A stretch of DNA of 64,000 nucleotides from Chlamydia pneumoniae TW-183 (GTDB lineage: Bacteria > Chlamydiota > Chlamydiia > Chlamydiales > Chlamydiaceae). The stretch covers positions 930,001-994,000 of the forward strand of contig NC_005043.1 of the NCBI RefSeq assembly GCF_000007205.1. Reading direction: 5' to 3'. Of this stretch, positions 63,978 to 64,000 are shown in pieces (the first letter of the stretch is position 1; each line of letters begins with the position of its first letter). The notes below the pieces were generated by a model. That model made no database searches. It was not told the origin of the DNA and saw nothing but the letters and a program-made list of their open reading frames with translations. Both the position numbers and the translations under genes were made by a program.

Positions 63978-64000
63978 GCAACCTCAAGACGAGAAAAGTA

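Noticed and set aside
1..64000. CRISPR array, insertion sequence, prophage, rRNA operon
   Set aside because: No regularly spaced direct repeats, transposase or integrase motifs, phage structural genes or rRNA signatures were seen. The only array-like structure is the three-unit paralogue region at 4.0-5.8 kb, with units of about 650 nt.

Overview
The window looks like chromosome of an obligate intracellular chlamydia, most probably Chlamydia (Chlamydophila) pneumoniae. The evidence is gene content and order: a type III secretion (T3SS) block next to lipA-lpdA, two SWIM-domain SNF2 helicases, clpX-clpP-tig, a mreB-pckG pair, two DUF582-type effectors, porB, a reduced flagellar-like fliF-fliH-fliI-fliJ set, ribD-ribBA-ribH and a SET-domain effector. 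A run of small membrane-protein paralogues at 4.0-5.8 kb fits the lineage-specific expansions of C. pneumoniae. Species assignment is from memory of chlamydial gene order, not from a search. No IS element, prophage, CRISPR array or rRNA was seen; there is one tRNA.

Layout. 1-3594 (minus): T3SS basal-body genes sctJ-sctK-sctL-sctR; sctR runs off the left edge. 3595-6146: sparse region with three tandem, partly decayed copies of a small membrane-protein gene, each behind a related leader repeat. 6147-16429 (mostly minus): lipA-lpdA, a zinc-ribbon membrane protein (plus), SNF2 helicase, brnQ, nth, mnmE. 16580-21966 (plus): psd, a TPR protein, secA. 21967-22589: terminator, a perfect 32-bp inverted repeat and a 66-aa acidic protein whose 3' end lies inside that repeat. 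22590-28930 (minus): der, pcnB, clpX, clpP, tig, tRNA-Gly. 29111-39129 (plus): second SNF2 helicase, mreB, pckG, two DUF582 proteins. 39126-48837 (minus): porB, gpsA, eukaryote-like UDP-sugar pyrophosphorylase, fliJ-like/fliI/fliH-like/fliF, nifU, nifS, gpmA. 48993-63977: rluB-like, birA, rodA, a P1B-type metal ATPase with a VIT1/CCC1-like neighbour, serS, riboflavin operon, two lipoproteins, amino-acid symporter, PEBP protein and SET-domain protein.

How the genes fit together. Two export machines are represented: the T3SS (sctJ, K, L, R) and the flagellar-like remnant (FliF, FliH, FliI, FliJ). Likely cargo is also present: the two DUF582 proteins and the SET protein. MreB and RodA belong to the FtsZ-less chlamydial division and peptidoglycan machinery. 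LipA/LpdA, Psd, GpsA, GpmA, PckG and the rib genes are core metabolism.

Most interesting observations: (1) the short chlamydial FliF ends in a stretch resembling the FliG middle domain, and the T3SS SctK-position protein carries a similar FliG-like stretch; (2) NifS lacks its PLP lysine and catalytic cysteine, and its overlapping partner NifU has lost all three IscU-type scaffold cysteines but keeps the Nfu CxxC; (3) a VIT1/CCC1-like protein sits beside a P1B-4-type ATPase usually called ZntA; (4) the perfect 32-bp inverted repeat at the 3' end of a small gene; (5) the decaying tandem paralogue array. All alignments were made by eye.
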